Shown: piece by piece, positions 56,090-64,000 of the stretch | How positions within the stretch are numbered: the first letter of the stretch is position 1 | Layout of the letters: every line of letters begins with the position of its first letter | Assembly: GCF_014646255.1 (NCBI RefSeq) | Contig: NZ_BMNC01000002.1 | Location: 494,140 to 558,139 of the forward strand | DNA: 64,000 nt | Direction: 5' to 3' | DNA from: Lentzea pudingi | GTDB taxonomy: Bacteria; Actinomycetota; Actinomycetes; Mycobacteriales; Pseudonocardiaceae | Program-made: the position numbers and the translations under genes | Notes under the pieces: model-generated | Seen by the model: only the letters and a program-made list of their open reading frames with translations | What the model was told of the DNA's origin: nothing | The model's database searches: none

Positions 56090-57964
56090 ATGACCGTCGA
56101 CGAGCGCGCGGCCAGGAAGGTCGCCGAACAAGCACGGGAAACCCGCTGGCAGCGACCGAGCTTCGGCAAGGAGCTCTTCCTCGGTCACTTCCGCATCGAC
56201 CTGATCCACCCCCACCCGAGCGGCACGGCCGAAGACCGCGCCCGCGGCGAAGCCTTCCTCGAGAAGCTCCGCGAGTTCACCGAGTCGCACATCGACAACA
56301 CCGTGATCGAACGCGACGCCCAGATCCCCGACGATGTCCTGAAGGGCCTCAAGGACCTCGGCGCGTTCGGCATGAAGATCAAGCCCGAGTACGGCGGCAT
56401 CGGCCTGACCCAGGTCTACTACAACAAGGCCCTGATGCTGGTCGGCTCCGCGAACCCCGCCATCGGCGCGATGTTGTCGGCCCACCAGTCCATCGGCGTC
56501 CCGCAGCCGATCGCGATGTTCGGCAGCCCGGAGCAGAAGCAGGAGTTCCTGCCGAGATGCGCCAAAGGCGAGATCACGGCGTTCCTCCTGACCGAACCGG
56601 ACGTCGGCTCCGACCCCGCCCGCCTCGGCACGATCGCCACCCCGGACGGCGACGACTACGTGCTCGACGGCGTCAAGCTGTGGACCACCAACGGTGTCGT
56701 GGCCGACCTGCTGGTCGTCATGGCCCAGGTCCCGGGCAAGGGCATCACGGCGTTCGTCGTCGAAGCGGACGCCGAGGGCATCACGGTCGAGAACCGCAAC
56801 GCGTTCATGGGCCTGCGGGGCCTGGAGAACGGCGTGACGAGGTTCCACAACGTCCGGGTGCCGAAGAAGAACGTCATCGGCAAGGAGGGCGCCGGCCTCA
56901 AGATCGCACTGGCCACCCTGAACACCGGCCGCCTGAGCCTTCCCGCCCTCTGCGCCGGGAGTGCGAAGTGGTGCCTCAAGATCGCGCGCGAGTGGTCCGG
57001 CGAACGCATCCAGTGGGGCCTTCCGGTCGGCAAGCACGAGGCCGTCGCGGGCAAGATCGCCTACATCGCGGCCACGGCCTACGCGCTGGAAGCCGTGCTG
57101 GACCTCAGTTCCGAGCTGGCTGACGCGGGCAAGCACGACATCCGCATCGAGGCGGCCCTCGCGAAGCTCTACGCGAGCGAGAAGGCCTGGCTGGTGGCGG
57201 ACGAGCTGGTGCAGATCCGCGGCGGGCGGGGGTACGAGACCGCGGCGAGCCAGGCGGCGCGCGGCGAACGCGGCATCGCGGCCGAGCAGGTCCTCAGGGA
57301 CCTCCGCATCAACCGCATCTTCGAGGGCTCGACCGAGATCATGCACCTGCTGATCGCCCGCGAGGCCGTCGACGCGCACCTGTCCGTCGCCGGCGACATC
57401 ATCGACCCGGACGCCGACCGCAACGCGAAGGTGAAGGCCGCGGCGAAGGCCGGTGGGTTCTACGCCAAATGGCTGCCCACGCTCGTCGTCGGCAAGGGCC
57501 TGACCCCGGTGGGCTACACGGAGTTCGGACCGCTCGCGAAGCACCTGCGGTTCGTCGAACGGTCCGCGCGCAAGCTGGCGCGGCAGACGTTCTACGCCAT
57601 GTCGCGGTGGCAGGGGAAGATGGAGCGCAAGCAGCGGTTCCTGAGCCGGATCGTGGACATCGGGGCCGAACTGTTCGCGATCAGCGCCGCGTGCGTGCGG
57701 GCCGCACAGGACAAGAACCCCAACGCGCAGGCGCTCGCGGACGCGTTCGCCAAGCAGGCGCGGATCCGCGTGGACGAGCTGTTCGAGAAGCTGTGGACGA
57801 ACACCGACGACAGCGACCAGGTGCTGGCCGAGCAGGTCCTCGACGGCGCCTACACGTGGCTGGAGGACGGCGTGGTCGACACGTCCGCTCCCGGCAACTG
57901 GATCGCGGATGCCACGCACCACGCTTCAACGGCGGACAACGTCCACCGGCCGACACCCCGCTGA
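56090..57964 (+). CDS. Long-type acyl-CoA dehydrogenase
   Basis: FAD enzyme for the first step of fatty-acyl-CoA beta-oxidation, 624 residues, with a C-terminal extension like that of very-long-chain acyl-CoA dehydrogenases. The core shows TAFLLTEPDVGSDPARLGT (substrate/FAD loop), KLWTTNGVVADLLVVMAQ, and the catalytic base region RIFEGSTEIMHLLIAREAV. The roughly 180-residue C-terminal domain includes FYAMSRWQGKMERKQRFLSR. GGGAGG precedes the ATG. It stands alone, between the repeat/palindrome and two strong hairpins. Confidence 0.92.
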   Translation: MTVDERAARKVAEQARETRWQRPSFGKELFLGHFRIDLIHPHPSGTAEDRARGEAFLEKLREFTESHIDNTVIERDAQIPDDVLKGLKDLGAFGMKIKPEYGGIGLTQVYYNKALMLVGSANPAIGAMLSAHQSIGVPQPIAMFGSPEQKQEFLPRCAKGEITAFLLTEPDVGSDPARLGTIATPDGDDYVLDGVKLWTTNGVVADLLVVMAQVPGKGITAFVVEADAEGITVENRNAFMGLRGLENGVTRFHNVRVPKKNVIGKEGAGLKIALATLNTGRLSLPALCAGSAKWCLKIAREWSGERIQWGLPVGKHEAVAGKIAYIAATAYALEAVLDLSSELADAGKHDIRIEAALAKLYASEKAWLVADELVQIRGGRGYETAASQAARGERGIAAEQVLRDLRINRIFEGSTEIMHLLIAREAVDAHLSVAGDIIDPDADRNAKVKAAAKAGGFYAKWLPTLVVGKGLTPVGYTEFGPLAKHLRFVERSARKLARQTFYAMSRWQGKMERKQRFLSRIVDIGAELFAISAACVRAAQDKNPNAQALADAFAKQARIRVDELFEKLWTNTDDSDQVLAEQVLDGAYTWLEDGVVDTSAPGNWIADATHHASTADNVHRPTPR

Positions 57965-57976
57965 CGCCCCGTTGCT

Positions 57977-58063
57977 GCACTGGGCAGGCTGATGGTGGTG
58001 CGGGCGCGGCACCTGCCCAGTGCACGGCCGGTAGGGGGCTACGTCCCCCGCATCCCCCTACCG
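57977..58063. terminator. Two tandem hairpins after the acyl-CoA dehydrogenase gene
   Basis: The first stem pairs GCACTGGGCAG (57977-57987) with CTGCCCAGTGC (58013-58023) around a 25-nt loop. The second pairs CGGTAGGGGG (58029-58038) with CCCCCTACCG (58054-58063), with a competing GGGGG/CCCCC inside. Neither has a U-tract. Together they should insulate the gene from the region downstream. Confidence 0.6.
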
Positions 58064-58185
58064 ACTCCCTTGCAACGGAAGGACACAACCCTCCAGGTGG
58101 AGGTGCCGGTAACGCTAAGCCACAAAACGCCGTTAACAGTTGCGACAATTGAGTGAATTACCAGGTGAGGGGTACTCAACTACTC

Positions 58186-58640
58186 TCAGAGAGTAACTTC
58201 ACAGACCAATTGACGAGCAGCTTCGAGACCCATCGCGAGGGCCCCGGAGAGCACTGCAAAAAATCCCGCCGACGTCGCGGCCTCGAACTGTCCACTGCGG
58301 ACGTCCGAAGCGGACTCCCAGCCCGGCAGCCGCGGCGCGTGCCGCACCACCCGCGAGCGCTGATCGATCACCCCGGAGGCTGCCGACCACCTTCACCACG
58401 ACGTCCGTGAGAGCGATCCCAGCATCCGCCACGGCACGGGCGACCAGCTCGGTCACCGTGCGTACCAGAGCGGCGGCCAACCGGCTGCGCTCGTCCAGCG
58501 GGCCACGACGGACCGCCCAGATGGCGCAGCCGGTCGAACACAGCGCGTTGGTTGAGCACGCACACGCCCGCCGGTGTACCCACCTCTGGCGGCTTGCGGT
58601 TGCTCACCAGCCGCTTCTGGATCTTGATCCACCGGCTCCG
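58186..58640 (-). pseudogene. Remnant of a ROK-family repressor
   Basis: Minus-strand pieces in different frames line up as a decayed ROK regulator. The HTH start reads VGTPAGVCVLNQRAVFDRLR. The HTH core is lost. Then comes DERSRLAAALVRTVTELVAR with AVADAGIALTDVVV. After a frame change comes VIDQRSRVVRHAPRLPGWE, the family's PGVID..sGvv..aP.lpgW segment, and finally a short Ala-rich end. At least one frameshift and one large internal deletion are needed. It is divergent from the GH92 gene, where a sugar-responsive ROK repressor would fit. The 789-bp gap 57965-58753 holds this, the hairpins above and the GH92 promoter region. Confidence 0.6.
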
Positions 58641-58689
58641 CCCGCAACTGTTGAAGAGACAGGTTGCACGACAATTCCCGTCCGCTCCC

Positions 58690-58704
58690 TTGACAACGAT
58701 GTCA
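58690..58704 (+). promoter_or_regulatory. Candidate -35/operator upstream of the GH92 gene
   Basis: TTGACA at 58690-58695 overlaps a dyad TGAC-N6-GTCA (58691-58704), about 50 bp before the GH92 start codon. A -35 hexamer inside a dyad suggests a repressible promoter. LacI- or ROK-type control of glycosidase genes is common; the neighbouring ROK gene is a remnant, so another regulator would have to act. Confidence 0.4.
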
Positions 58705-58753
58705 CGTGCAGAAACGCTCCCTCCCAAATGGGGCAGGCGGCGGAAGGGTTGCA

Positions 58754-61700
58754 ATGAGGCACCTGCGCAAGAGACGAACCACAACCCTGTTGAGCGTTGC
58801 GATTACTGCGACACTGGTCAGCGGCGTCACCAACGGCTATGCGGCCGCCGCACCAGAGGAGCCAGGAGTGGGTTTTTCGTCGTCCTTTGAGGACGGTCAG
58901 CCACAACCGTCGTGGTCCAACACCGTCGAGACCGACGCGTCGGGCAACCCGAAGTCGGCGGGCGTGATCGGCTCGGACGGCTCGGGCATCCCCGGCAACG
59001 TGTCCGACAAGGTCGTCGAGGTCAAGGCCAACGGTGAGCACGCGGACTCGGGCGAGGTGAAGGAGAACCTCGTCGACGGCAGCGTCAACACCAAGTGGCT
59101 CGTCTTCGCGACCACCGGCTGGGCGACCTTCAAGTTCGACCAGGCCCGCGAGATCAAGAAGTACGCGCTCTCCTCGGCCAACGACTCCCCCGAGCGCGAC
59201 CCGAAGAACTGGACGCTGCAGGGTTCGGCGAACGGCACCGACTGGACGGTGCTCGACACCCGCACCGGCGAGACGTTCGCCGAGCGCTTCCAGACCAAGA
59301 CCTACGAGATCGCGGCGCCGCAGTCGTTCCAGCACTACAAGCTCGACGTGACGCTGAACAACGGCTCCACGAACATCGTGCAGCTCGCCGAGGTCCAGCT
59401 CTCCGACGGCTCCACGAACCCGCCGGCGCCGAACATGCGCAGTGTCGTCGGCAACGGCCCCACGGGCGGCTACACGGCCAAGTCGCGGGCCGGCTGGACG
59501 GGCGTCAAGGCGTTCCGCACCCAGGGCCGGCACACGACCGAGGGCCGCGCCTACAGCTACAACAAGGTCTTCGACGTCGACGTGCCCGTCAACGCCAAGA
59601 CCGAGCTGTCGTACATGATCTTCCCGGAGTTCATCACCGACAACCTGGACTACCCGAGCACGTACTCGGCGGTGGACCTCGCGTTCTCCGACGGCACGTA
59701 CCTGAGCGACCTCAAGGCCGTCGACCAGCACGGCGCCGGGATGTCGCCGCAGGGCCAGGGCGCGGGCAAGTTCCTGTACGCCAACCAGTGGAACAAGGTG
59801 GCGTCCACGATCGGCACGGTCGCGGCCGGCAAGACGATCAAGCGGATCCTGGTCGCCTACGACGGCCCGAAGGGCCCGACGGACCTCGGCGCCTGGTACG
59901 ACGACATCCGCATCGGCGACGTCGTCACCAAGCAGTACGCCAAGCCGTCGGACTACGTGCTGACCACGCGTGGCACGAACTCGAACGGCTCGTTCTCGCG
60001 GGGCAACAACTTCCCGGCGACCGCGGTGCCGCACGGCTTCAACTTCTGGACCCCGATGACCAACGCGGGTTCGCAGAGCTGGCTGTACGAGTATGCGCAG
60101 CGCAACAACGCGCAGAACCTGCCGACGCTGCAGGCGTTCACGACGTCCCACGAGCCCAGCCCGTGGATGGGTGACCGCCAGACGTTCCAGGTCATGCCGT
60201 CGAACATCGCGCCGACCCAGGACCGCGCGCTGCGTGCGCTGCCGTTCCGGCACGACAACGAGGTCGCGAAAGCGCACTACTACGGCGTGACGTTCGAGAA
60301 CGGCATGAAGACCGAGATCGCGCCGACGGACCACGCCGCGGTCTTCCGGTTCACGTTCAACGACGAGGGTCAGAAGAACCTCGTGTTCGACAACGTGAAC
60401 AACCTCGGTGGTGTCACCCTCGACGCGGCCAACGGCGTCGTCACGGGCTACTCGGACGTCAAGAGCGGCCTCTCCACCGGCGCGACCCGCCTGTTCGTCT
60501 ACGGCAAGGTCGACAAGGCGGTCACGGCGAGCGGCCGGCTGACCGGCGCGGGCCGGGACAACGTGGGCGGCTACTTCTCGTTCGGCGAGAAGACGGTCGA
60601 GCTGCGGATCGCCACCTCGCTGATCTCCGTCGACCAGGCCCGCTCGAACCTGGAGCAGGAGGTCAGCGGCTCGGACACGTTCGAGTCGGTGCGCGACCGC
60701 GCGCAGGCGGCGTGGGACAAGATCCTCGGCATCATCACGGTCGAGGGCGCGTCCGAGGACCAGCTGATCACGATGTACTCCAACATGTACCGGCTCTACC
60801 TCTACCCGAACTCGGGCTTCGAGAAGGTCGGCGACAAGATCCAGTACGCGTCCCCGGTGTCGCCGCCGGTCGGGGAGAGCACTCCCACCAGGACCGGCGC
60901 GAAGATCGTGGACGGCAAGGTCTACGTCAACAACGGGTTCTGGGACACCTACCGCACGACCTGGCCCGCCTACTCGTTGTTCACGCCGTCCAAGGCGGGC
61001 GAGATGGCCGAGGGCTTCGTCCAGCAGTACAAGGACGGCGGCTGGATCTCGCGCTGGTCCTCCCCCGGTTACGCGGACCTGATGACGGGCACGAGTTCCG
61101 ACGTGGCGTTCGCGGACGCCTACCTCAAGGGCGTGTCGAACTTCGACATCAAGGCGGCCTACGACGCCGCGGTGAAGAACGCGTCCGTCGTGCCGCCGAG
61201 CAACAACGTCGGCCGCAAGGGCATGGACCGGTCGATCTTCCTCGGCTGGACCGGCAACGACCAGCTGCACGAGGCGTGGTCGTGGGCGATCGAGGGCTAC
61301 CTCAACGACTTCGGCATCGCGTCGATGGCGAAGGTGCTGCACGAGAAGACGGGCGAGAAGCGGTACGCGGAGGAGTACGAGTACTTCCTCAACCGCGCCC
61401 AGAACTACGTGCTGACGTTCGACAAGCGGATCGACTTCTTCCAGGGACGCAACGTCGACGGCTCGTGGCGCGTCGAGGACCCGGCGAAGTACAACCCGCA
61501 GGACTGGCGCTACGACTACACCGAGACGAACGGCTGGAACATGGCGTTCACGGTGCCGCACGACGGACAGGGTCTCGCGAACCTGTACGGCGGACGGGAC
61601 AAGCTGGCGCAGAAGCTCGACTCGTTCTTCACCCTCCCGGAGACCGCGAAGTTCCCCGGCGGCTACGGCGGCGTGATCCACGAGATGATCGAGGCGCGGG

Positions 61701-62986
61701 ACGTGCGGATGGGCCAGTATGGCCACTCCAACCAGCCGTCGCACCACATCGCCTACATGTACAACTACGCGGGCAAGCCCGCGAAGACGGCGGAGAAGAC
61801 GCGGGAGATCCTGTCGCGCCTGTACGTCGGCTCGCAGGAGGGCCAGGGCTACGCGGGCGACGAGGACAACGGCGAGATGTCGGCCTGGTACCTCTTCTCG
61901 TCGCTGGGCTTCTACCCGTTGCAGATGGGCAAGCCGGCCTACGCGATCGGATCGCCGCTGTTCACCAAGGCGACCGTGAAGCTGGAGAACGGCAAGAAGC
62001 TCGTCATCAACGCGCCCAAGAACAACGCGAAGAACATCTACGTGCAGGGCGTGAAGGTCAACGGCAAGGCGTGGAACAAGACGTCGCTGCCGCACGACGT
62101 GCTCGCGGCCGGTGCCACGATCGACTTCGACATGGGCCCGAAGCCGTCCGCCTGGGGCACCGGCGCTGGGGATGTCCCGGACTCGATCACCACGGGTGAC
62201 GCGGTCCCGACGCCGTTGCGCGACGTCGCCTCCGGTGTGTCCACCGCTGCTCTGGTAGACAACAACTCCTCGACCTCCGCGGTGGTCCGCTCGTTCGACT
62301 TCAAGGCCGCGGACGTGAAGGAGAAGGCGGAGTTCTACACGTTGACCAACGCCAAGACGGGCACGTCACCGTCGGCGTGGGAGCTGAAGGGCTCCTACGA
62401 CGGCAAGACATGGTCGACGGTCGACAAGCGTTCCGCCGAGAACTTCCAGTGGCAGCAGTACACGCGCTCGTTCAAGATCGCCTCGCCGGGCCGGTACAAC
62501 TTCTACCGGCTGGAGTTCTCCGGCGACGTGACGCTGGCCGAGTTCGAGCTGATGTCGAAGCCGCTGCCGGCCGCCACCACCACGGTGACGGGCACGGTCA
62601 ACGGTCCGCTGCAGGTCAAGGGCGTGACCTATGTGGACGGAGCCACGATCAACGGCCCGGTGACGGTCGCGCGCGGCGCGACGCTGTACGTCTTCGGCGG
62701 CGAGATCAAGGGCCCGCTGTCCGCGGCGGACGCGGCATCGGTGGTGCTGGTCGGCGCCCGCGTCAACGGCCCGGTGACGGTACACGGCTCCGCCACCGAG
62801 GTCGCCCTGGAGAACAGCACGGTCGGTGGCCCTGTGTCACTGACGTCGAACAAGACCAGGTCAGTCGTGGCGGCCACCGCGGTCGGCGGGCCGTTGTCCT
62901 GCACGGGCAACAACCCGGCGCCGTCGAACAACGGCTTCGCGAACGACGTGAAAGGTCCGAAGGCAGGACAGTGCGCTGGGCTGTAA
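58754..62986 (+). CDS. Secreted GH92 alpha-mannosidase with F5/8C domains and beta-repeat tail
   Basis: Extracellular alpha-mannosidase of about 1410 residues. A basic signal peptide (MRHLRKRRTTTLLSVAITAT...AAAAP) leads to a discoidin-like F5/8C domain (about 70-205; DGSVNTKWLVF, WTLQGSANGTDWTVLDTR). The GH92 N-terminal sandwich and helical catalytic barrel follow (about 230-1130), with TNGWNMAFTVPHDGQG, QPSHHIAYMYNYAG and AGDEDNGEMSAWYLFSSLGF, the family's acidic active-site region. A second F5/8C domain spans about 1145-1270. The last 135 residues repeat NGPVTV-type units. GGAAGGG lies before the ATG at 58754. GH92 enzymes trim mannans and N-glycans and need calcium. Confidence 0.95.
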   Translation: MRHLRKRRTTTLLSVAITATLVSGVTNGYAAAAPEEPGVGFSSSFEDGQPQPSWSNTVETDASGNPKSAGVIGSDGSGIPGNVSDKVVEVKANGEHADSGEVKENLVDGSVNTKWLVFATTGWATFKFDQAREIKKYALSSANDSPERDPKNWTLQGSANGTDWTVLDTRTGETFAERFQTKTYEIAAPQSFQHYKLDVTLNNGSTNIVQLAEVQLSDGSTNPPAPNMRSVVGNGPTGGYTAKSRAGWTGVKAFRTQGRHTTEGRAYSYNKVFDVDVPVNAKTELSYMIFPEFITDNLDYPSTYSAVDLAFSDGTYLSDLKAVDQHGAGMSPQGQGAGKFLYANQWNKVASTIGTVAAGKTIKRILVAYDGPKGPTDLGAWYDDIRIGDVVTKQYAKPSDYVLTTRGTNSNGSFSRGNNFPATAVPHGFNFWTPMTNAGSQSWLYEYAQRNNAQNLPTLQAFTTSHEPSPWMGDRQTFQVMPSNIAPTQDRALRALPFRHDNEVAKAHYYGVTFENGMKTEIAPTDHAAVFRFTFNDEGQKNLVFDNVNNLGGVTLDAANGVVTGYSDVKSGLSTGATRLFVYGKVDKAVTASGRLTGAGRDNVGGYFSFGEKTVELRIATSLISVDQARSNLEQEVSGSDTFESVRDRAQAAWDKILGIITVEGASEDQLITMYSNMYRLYLYPNSGFEKVGDKIQYASPVSPPVGESTPTRTGAKIVDGKVYVNNGFWDTYRTTWPAYSLFTPSKAGEMAEGFVQQYKDGGWISRWSSPGYADLMTGTSSDVAFADAYLKGVSNFDIKAAYDAAVKNASVVPPSNNVGRKGMDRSIFLGWTGNDQLHEAWSWAIEGYLNDFGIASMAKVLHEKTGEKRYAEEYEYFLNRAQNYVLTFDKRIDFFQGRNVDGSWRVEDPAKYNPQDWRYDYTETNGWNMAFTVPHDGQGLANLYGGRDKLAQKLDSFFTLPETAKFPGGYGGVIHEMIEARDVRMGQYGHSNQPSHHIAYMYNYAGKPAKTAEKTREILSRLYVGSQEGQGYAGDEDNGEMSAWYLFSSLGFYPLQMGKPAYAIGSPLFTKATVKLENGKKLVINAPKNNAKNIYVQGVKVNGKAWNKTSLPHDVLAAGATIDFDMGPKPSAWGTGAGDVPDSITTGDAVPTPLRDVASGVSTAALVDNNSSTSAVVRSFDFKAADVKEKAEFYTLTNAKTGTSPSAWELKGSYDGKTWSTVDKRSAENFQWQQYTRSFKIASPGRYNFYRLEFSGDVTLAEFELMSKPLPAATTTVTGTVNGPLQVKGVTYVDGATINGPVTVARGATLYVFGGEIKGPLSAADAASVVLVGARVNGPVTVHGSATEVALENSTVGGPVSLTSNKTRSVVAATAVGGPLSCTGNNPAPSNNGFANDVKGPKAGQCAGL

Positions 62987-63011
62987 CGCCTAACTGATCC
63001 TTGTGCTCACC

Positions 63012-63048
63012 GGAAAGGCCGCGTTCCGTCACGGAGCGCGGCCTTTCC
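63012..63048 (+). terminator. Terminator after the GH92 gene
   Basis: A perfect 12-bp stem GGAAAGGCCGCG/CGCGGCCTTTCC encloses a CCG/CGG pair, starting 25 bp after the stop codon. Confidence 0.85.
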
Positions 63049-63131
63049 CGTTCACCTGAAAGGATCTATCCCCATCAGACATACTCCGATGAGATCGTGG
63101 CTATTCACGCTTGGTGTCTGGGGAGGCTGTT

Positions 63132-63281
63132 GTGGTGCCGTTCGAACGAGGCCGTGTGCGGGTCGTCGTGCCACAACCCCGTGAGCCGCTCGTTCCGTCA
63201 CGAACGGGAACGCAGTCCACTAAGGACGCGATCCGCGACCTGCCCCGCTCACCAGCTGAGCTCCCGGCACCGCTGCGCTGA
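63132..63281 (+). CDS. Small ORF, 49 residues, with strong ribosome site
   Basis: GGGGAGG lies 5 nt before a GTG that opens a 49-codon frame starting MVPFERGRVRVVVPQPREPL. It is rich in Pro, Arg and Val. Its last 33 nt overlap the end of the convergent CDF transporter gene. The support is only the ribosome site and the open frame; it may be a real small protein or chance. Confidence 0.3.
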   Translation: MVPFERGRVRVVVPQPREPLVPSRTGTQSTKDAIRDLPRSPAELPAPLR

Positions 63282-64000
63282 CGAGCCGCCCTCGACCTGC
63301 AACGTGGCGTGCTCGATGTGGTACTTGGTGGCCAGCAACGCCTGCGCCTCCTTGAGCACGACCGCGTGATCGGCGTCCTCAGCCGTCGCGAGGTGCGCCG
63401 AACACACCTCCATGCCGCTGGTGAGCGTCCACACGTGCAGGTCGTGCGCCTCGGTGACCCCGGGAATCCCGGTGAGAGCGCTCTGCATCTCCGTCACGTC
63501 GAGCCGCTCCGGCGCGTGCTGGAACAGGATGTGCAGCGCGTTCTTGGCGAGGCTGTACGTCCGCGGCAACACCCAGACACCGATCAGCACACCCATGATC
63601 GGATCCGCGTACTTCCAGCCGGTAGTGATCGTGACGATCGCCGAGATGAGCACACCCACCGACCCGATCAAGTCGGCCAGCACCTCAAGGTAGGCGCCCT
63701 TGACGTTGATGCTGTCCTTCGCACCCTCCTTGAGGACGCTGAAGGACACGAGGTTCGCCGCAAGCCCGGCCGCAGCGGCGACGAGAACGGGCCACCCAGG
63801 CACACTGGGCGGATCCTGGAAGCGCCCGACGGCCTCCCAGATCACGTACCCGGCCACCCCGAAGAGGAGCACGGCGTTGGCCAGCGCGGCCAGCACCTCG
63901 GCCCGGTAGAAGCCGAACGTGCGGTTCTTCCCGGCCCTAGCCCGCTGCGCGACCATGATCGCGGCCAAGGCCATGCCCACCCCGAGCACGTCGGTCAGCA
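63249..64000 (-). CDS. Cation diffusion facilitator (zinc-type), N-terminus beyond window
   Basis: Proton-coupled metal exporter of the CDF/ZnT family. About 250 C-terminal residues are present. Helices 2-6 are visible with GKNRTFGFYRAEVLAALANA and the metal-site helix with YLEVLADLIGSVGVLI. The cytoplasmic ferredoxin-like domain has VTEAHDLHVWTLTSGMEVCSAHL. HDLHVW is the hallmark of the ZnT/CzcD group. The start and the first helix lie past position 64000. Zinc is most likely; cobalt or cadmium is possible. Confidence 0.92.
   Translation of the reverse strand, partial: LTDVLGVGMALAAIMVAQRARAGKNRTFGFYRAEVLAALANAVLLFGVAGYVIWEAVGRFQDPPSVPGWPVLVAAAAGLAANLVSFSVLKEGAKDSINVKGAYLEVLADLIGSVGVLISAIVTITTGWKYADPIMGVLIGVWVLPRTYSLAKNALHILFQHAPERLDVTEMQSALTGIPGVTEAHDLHVWTLTSGMEVCSAHLATAEDADHAVVLKEAQALLATKYHIEHATLQVEGGSSAQRCRELSW

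Noticed and set aside
58604..62095. Open frame of 1163 codons opposite the GH92 gene
   Set aside because: It mirrors the GH92 coding sequence and has a shadow composition of Arg, Val, Asp and Leu. The plus-strand protein has a signal peptide and clear GH92 motifs.

Overview
The window is chromosomal DNA of a high-GC actinomycete, most likely a member of the Pseudonocardiales (Lentzea/Saccharothrix/Actinosynnema type). The evidence is the strong G/C bias at third codon positions, frequent GTG starts, the NucS mismatch-repair nuclease, MurA with Asp in place of the fosfomycin-reactive Cys, Rho with a long Arg/Asp/Glu/Gly insert, and a block of housekeeping genes in the same order and orientation as I remember for Mycobacterium tuberculosis. 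I see no rRNA, tRNA, CRISPR array, transposase or phage gene.

The housekeeping scaffold runs leftwards (minus strand) from about 54.1 to 12.4 kb: argS-lysA-hom-thrC-thrB, rho, rpmE, prfA, prmC, threonylcarbamoyl-AMP synthase, wecA, atpI-like, atpBEFHAGD, atpC, a DUF2550 gene, cobalamin adenosyltransferase (plus strand) and murA. It is interrupted at three places. (1) lpdA and a BAAT-type acyl-CoA hydrolase lie between prfA and prmC (40.7-43.3 kb). (2) An 8-gene type VII secretion substrate/chaperone operon, plus an unrecognised two-gene membrane system, lies between prmC and the threonylcarbamoyl-AMP synthase gene (31.6-39.8 kb). (3) An MFS carrier, a heterodimeric ABC exporter and an ECF sigma factor operon lie between atpD and atpC (15.3-21.4 kb). 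The third leaves the epsilon subunit of ATP synthase outside the atp operon, behind a terminator and with its own candidate promoter.

The left arm (0-12.3 kb) holds an aldehyde dehydrogenase (cut by the window), a DUF3558 lipoprotein, a sodium/solute symporter with a small membrane partner, nucS, a Nudix hydrolase, a GlxA-type AraC regulator divergent from a DJ-1/PfpI gene across a striking dyad, an SDR/MmyB-type regulator pair, and an enoyl-CoA hydratase with a B12-dependent MeaA-type mutase. The adenosyltransferase at 13.7 kb could supply the mutase cofactor.

The right arm (54.2-64 kb) holds a DUF3105/DUF305 pair, a long acyl-CoA dehydrogenase behind a small palindrome, the remains of a ROK-family repressor, a large secreted GH92 alpha-mannosidase with a C-terminal beta-repeat region, and a zinc-type CDF transporter (cut by the window). 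A dispersed repeat occurs at 21.6-22.0 kb, exactly at the edge of the atpD/atpC interruption, and again at 55.8-56.0 kb.

The most unusual items are the displaced atpC, the two-gene system at 37.7-39.8 kb whose proteins share a near-identical glycine-rich motif at opposite ends, and the ABC pair whose ATP-binding motifs are degenerate in a reciprocal way.
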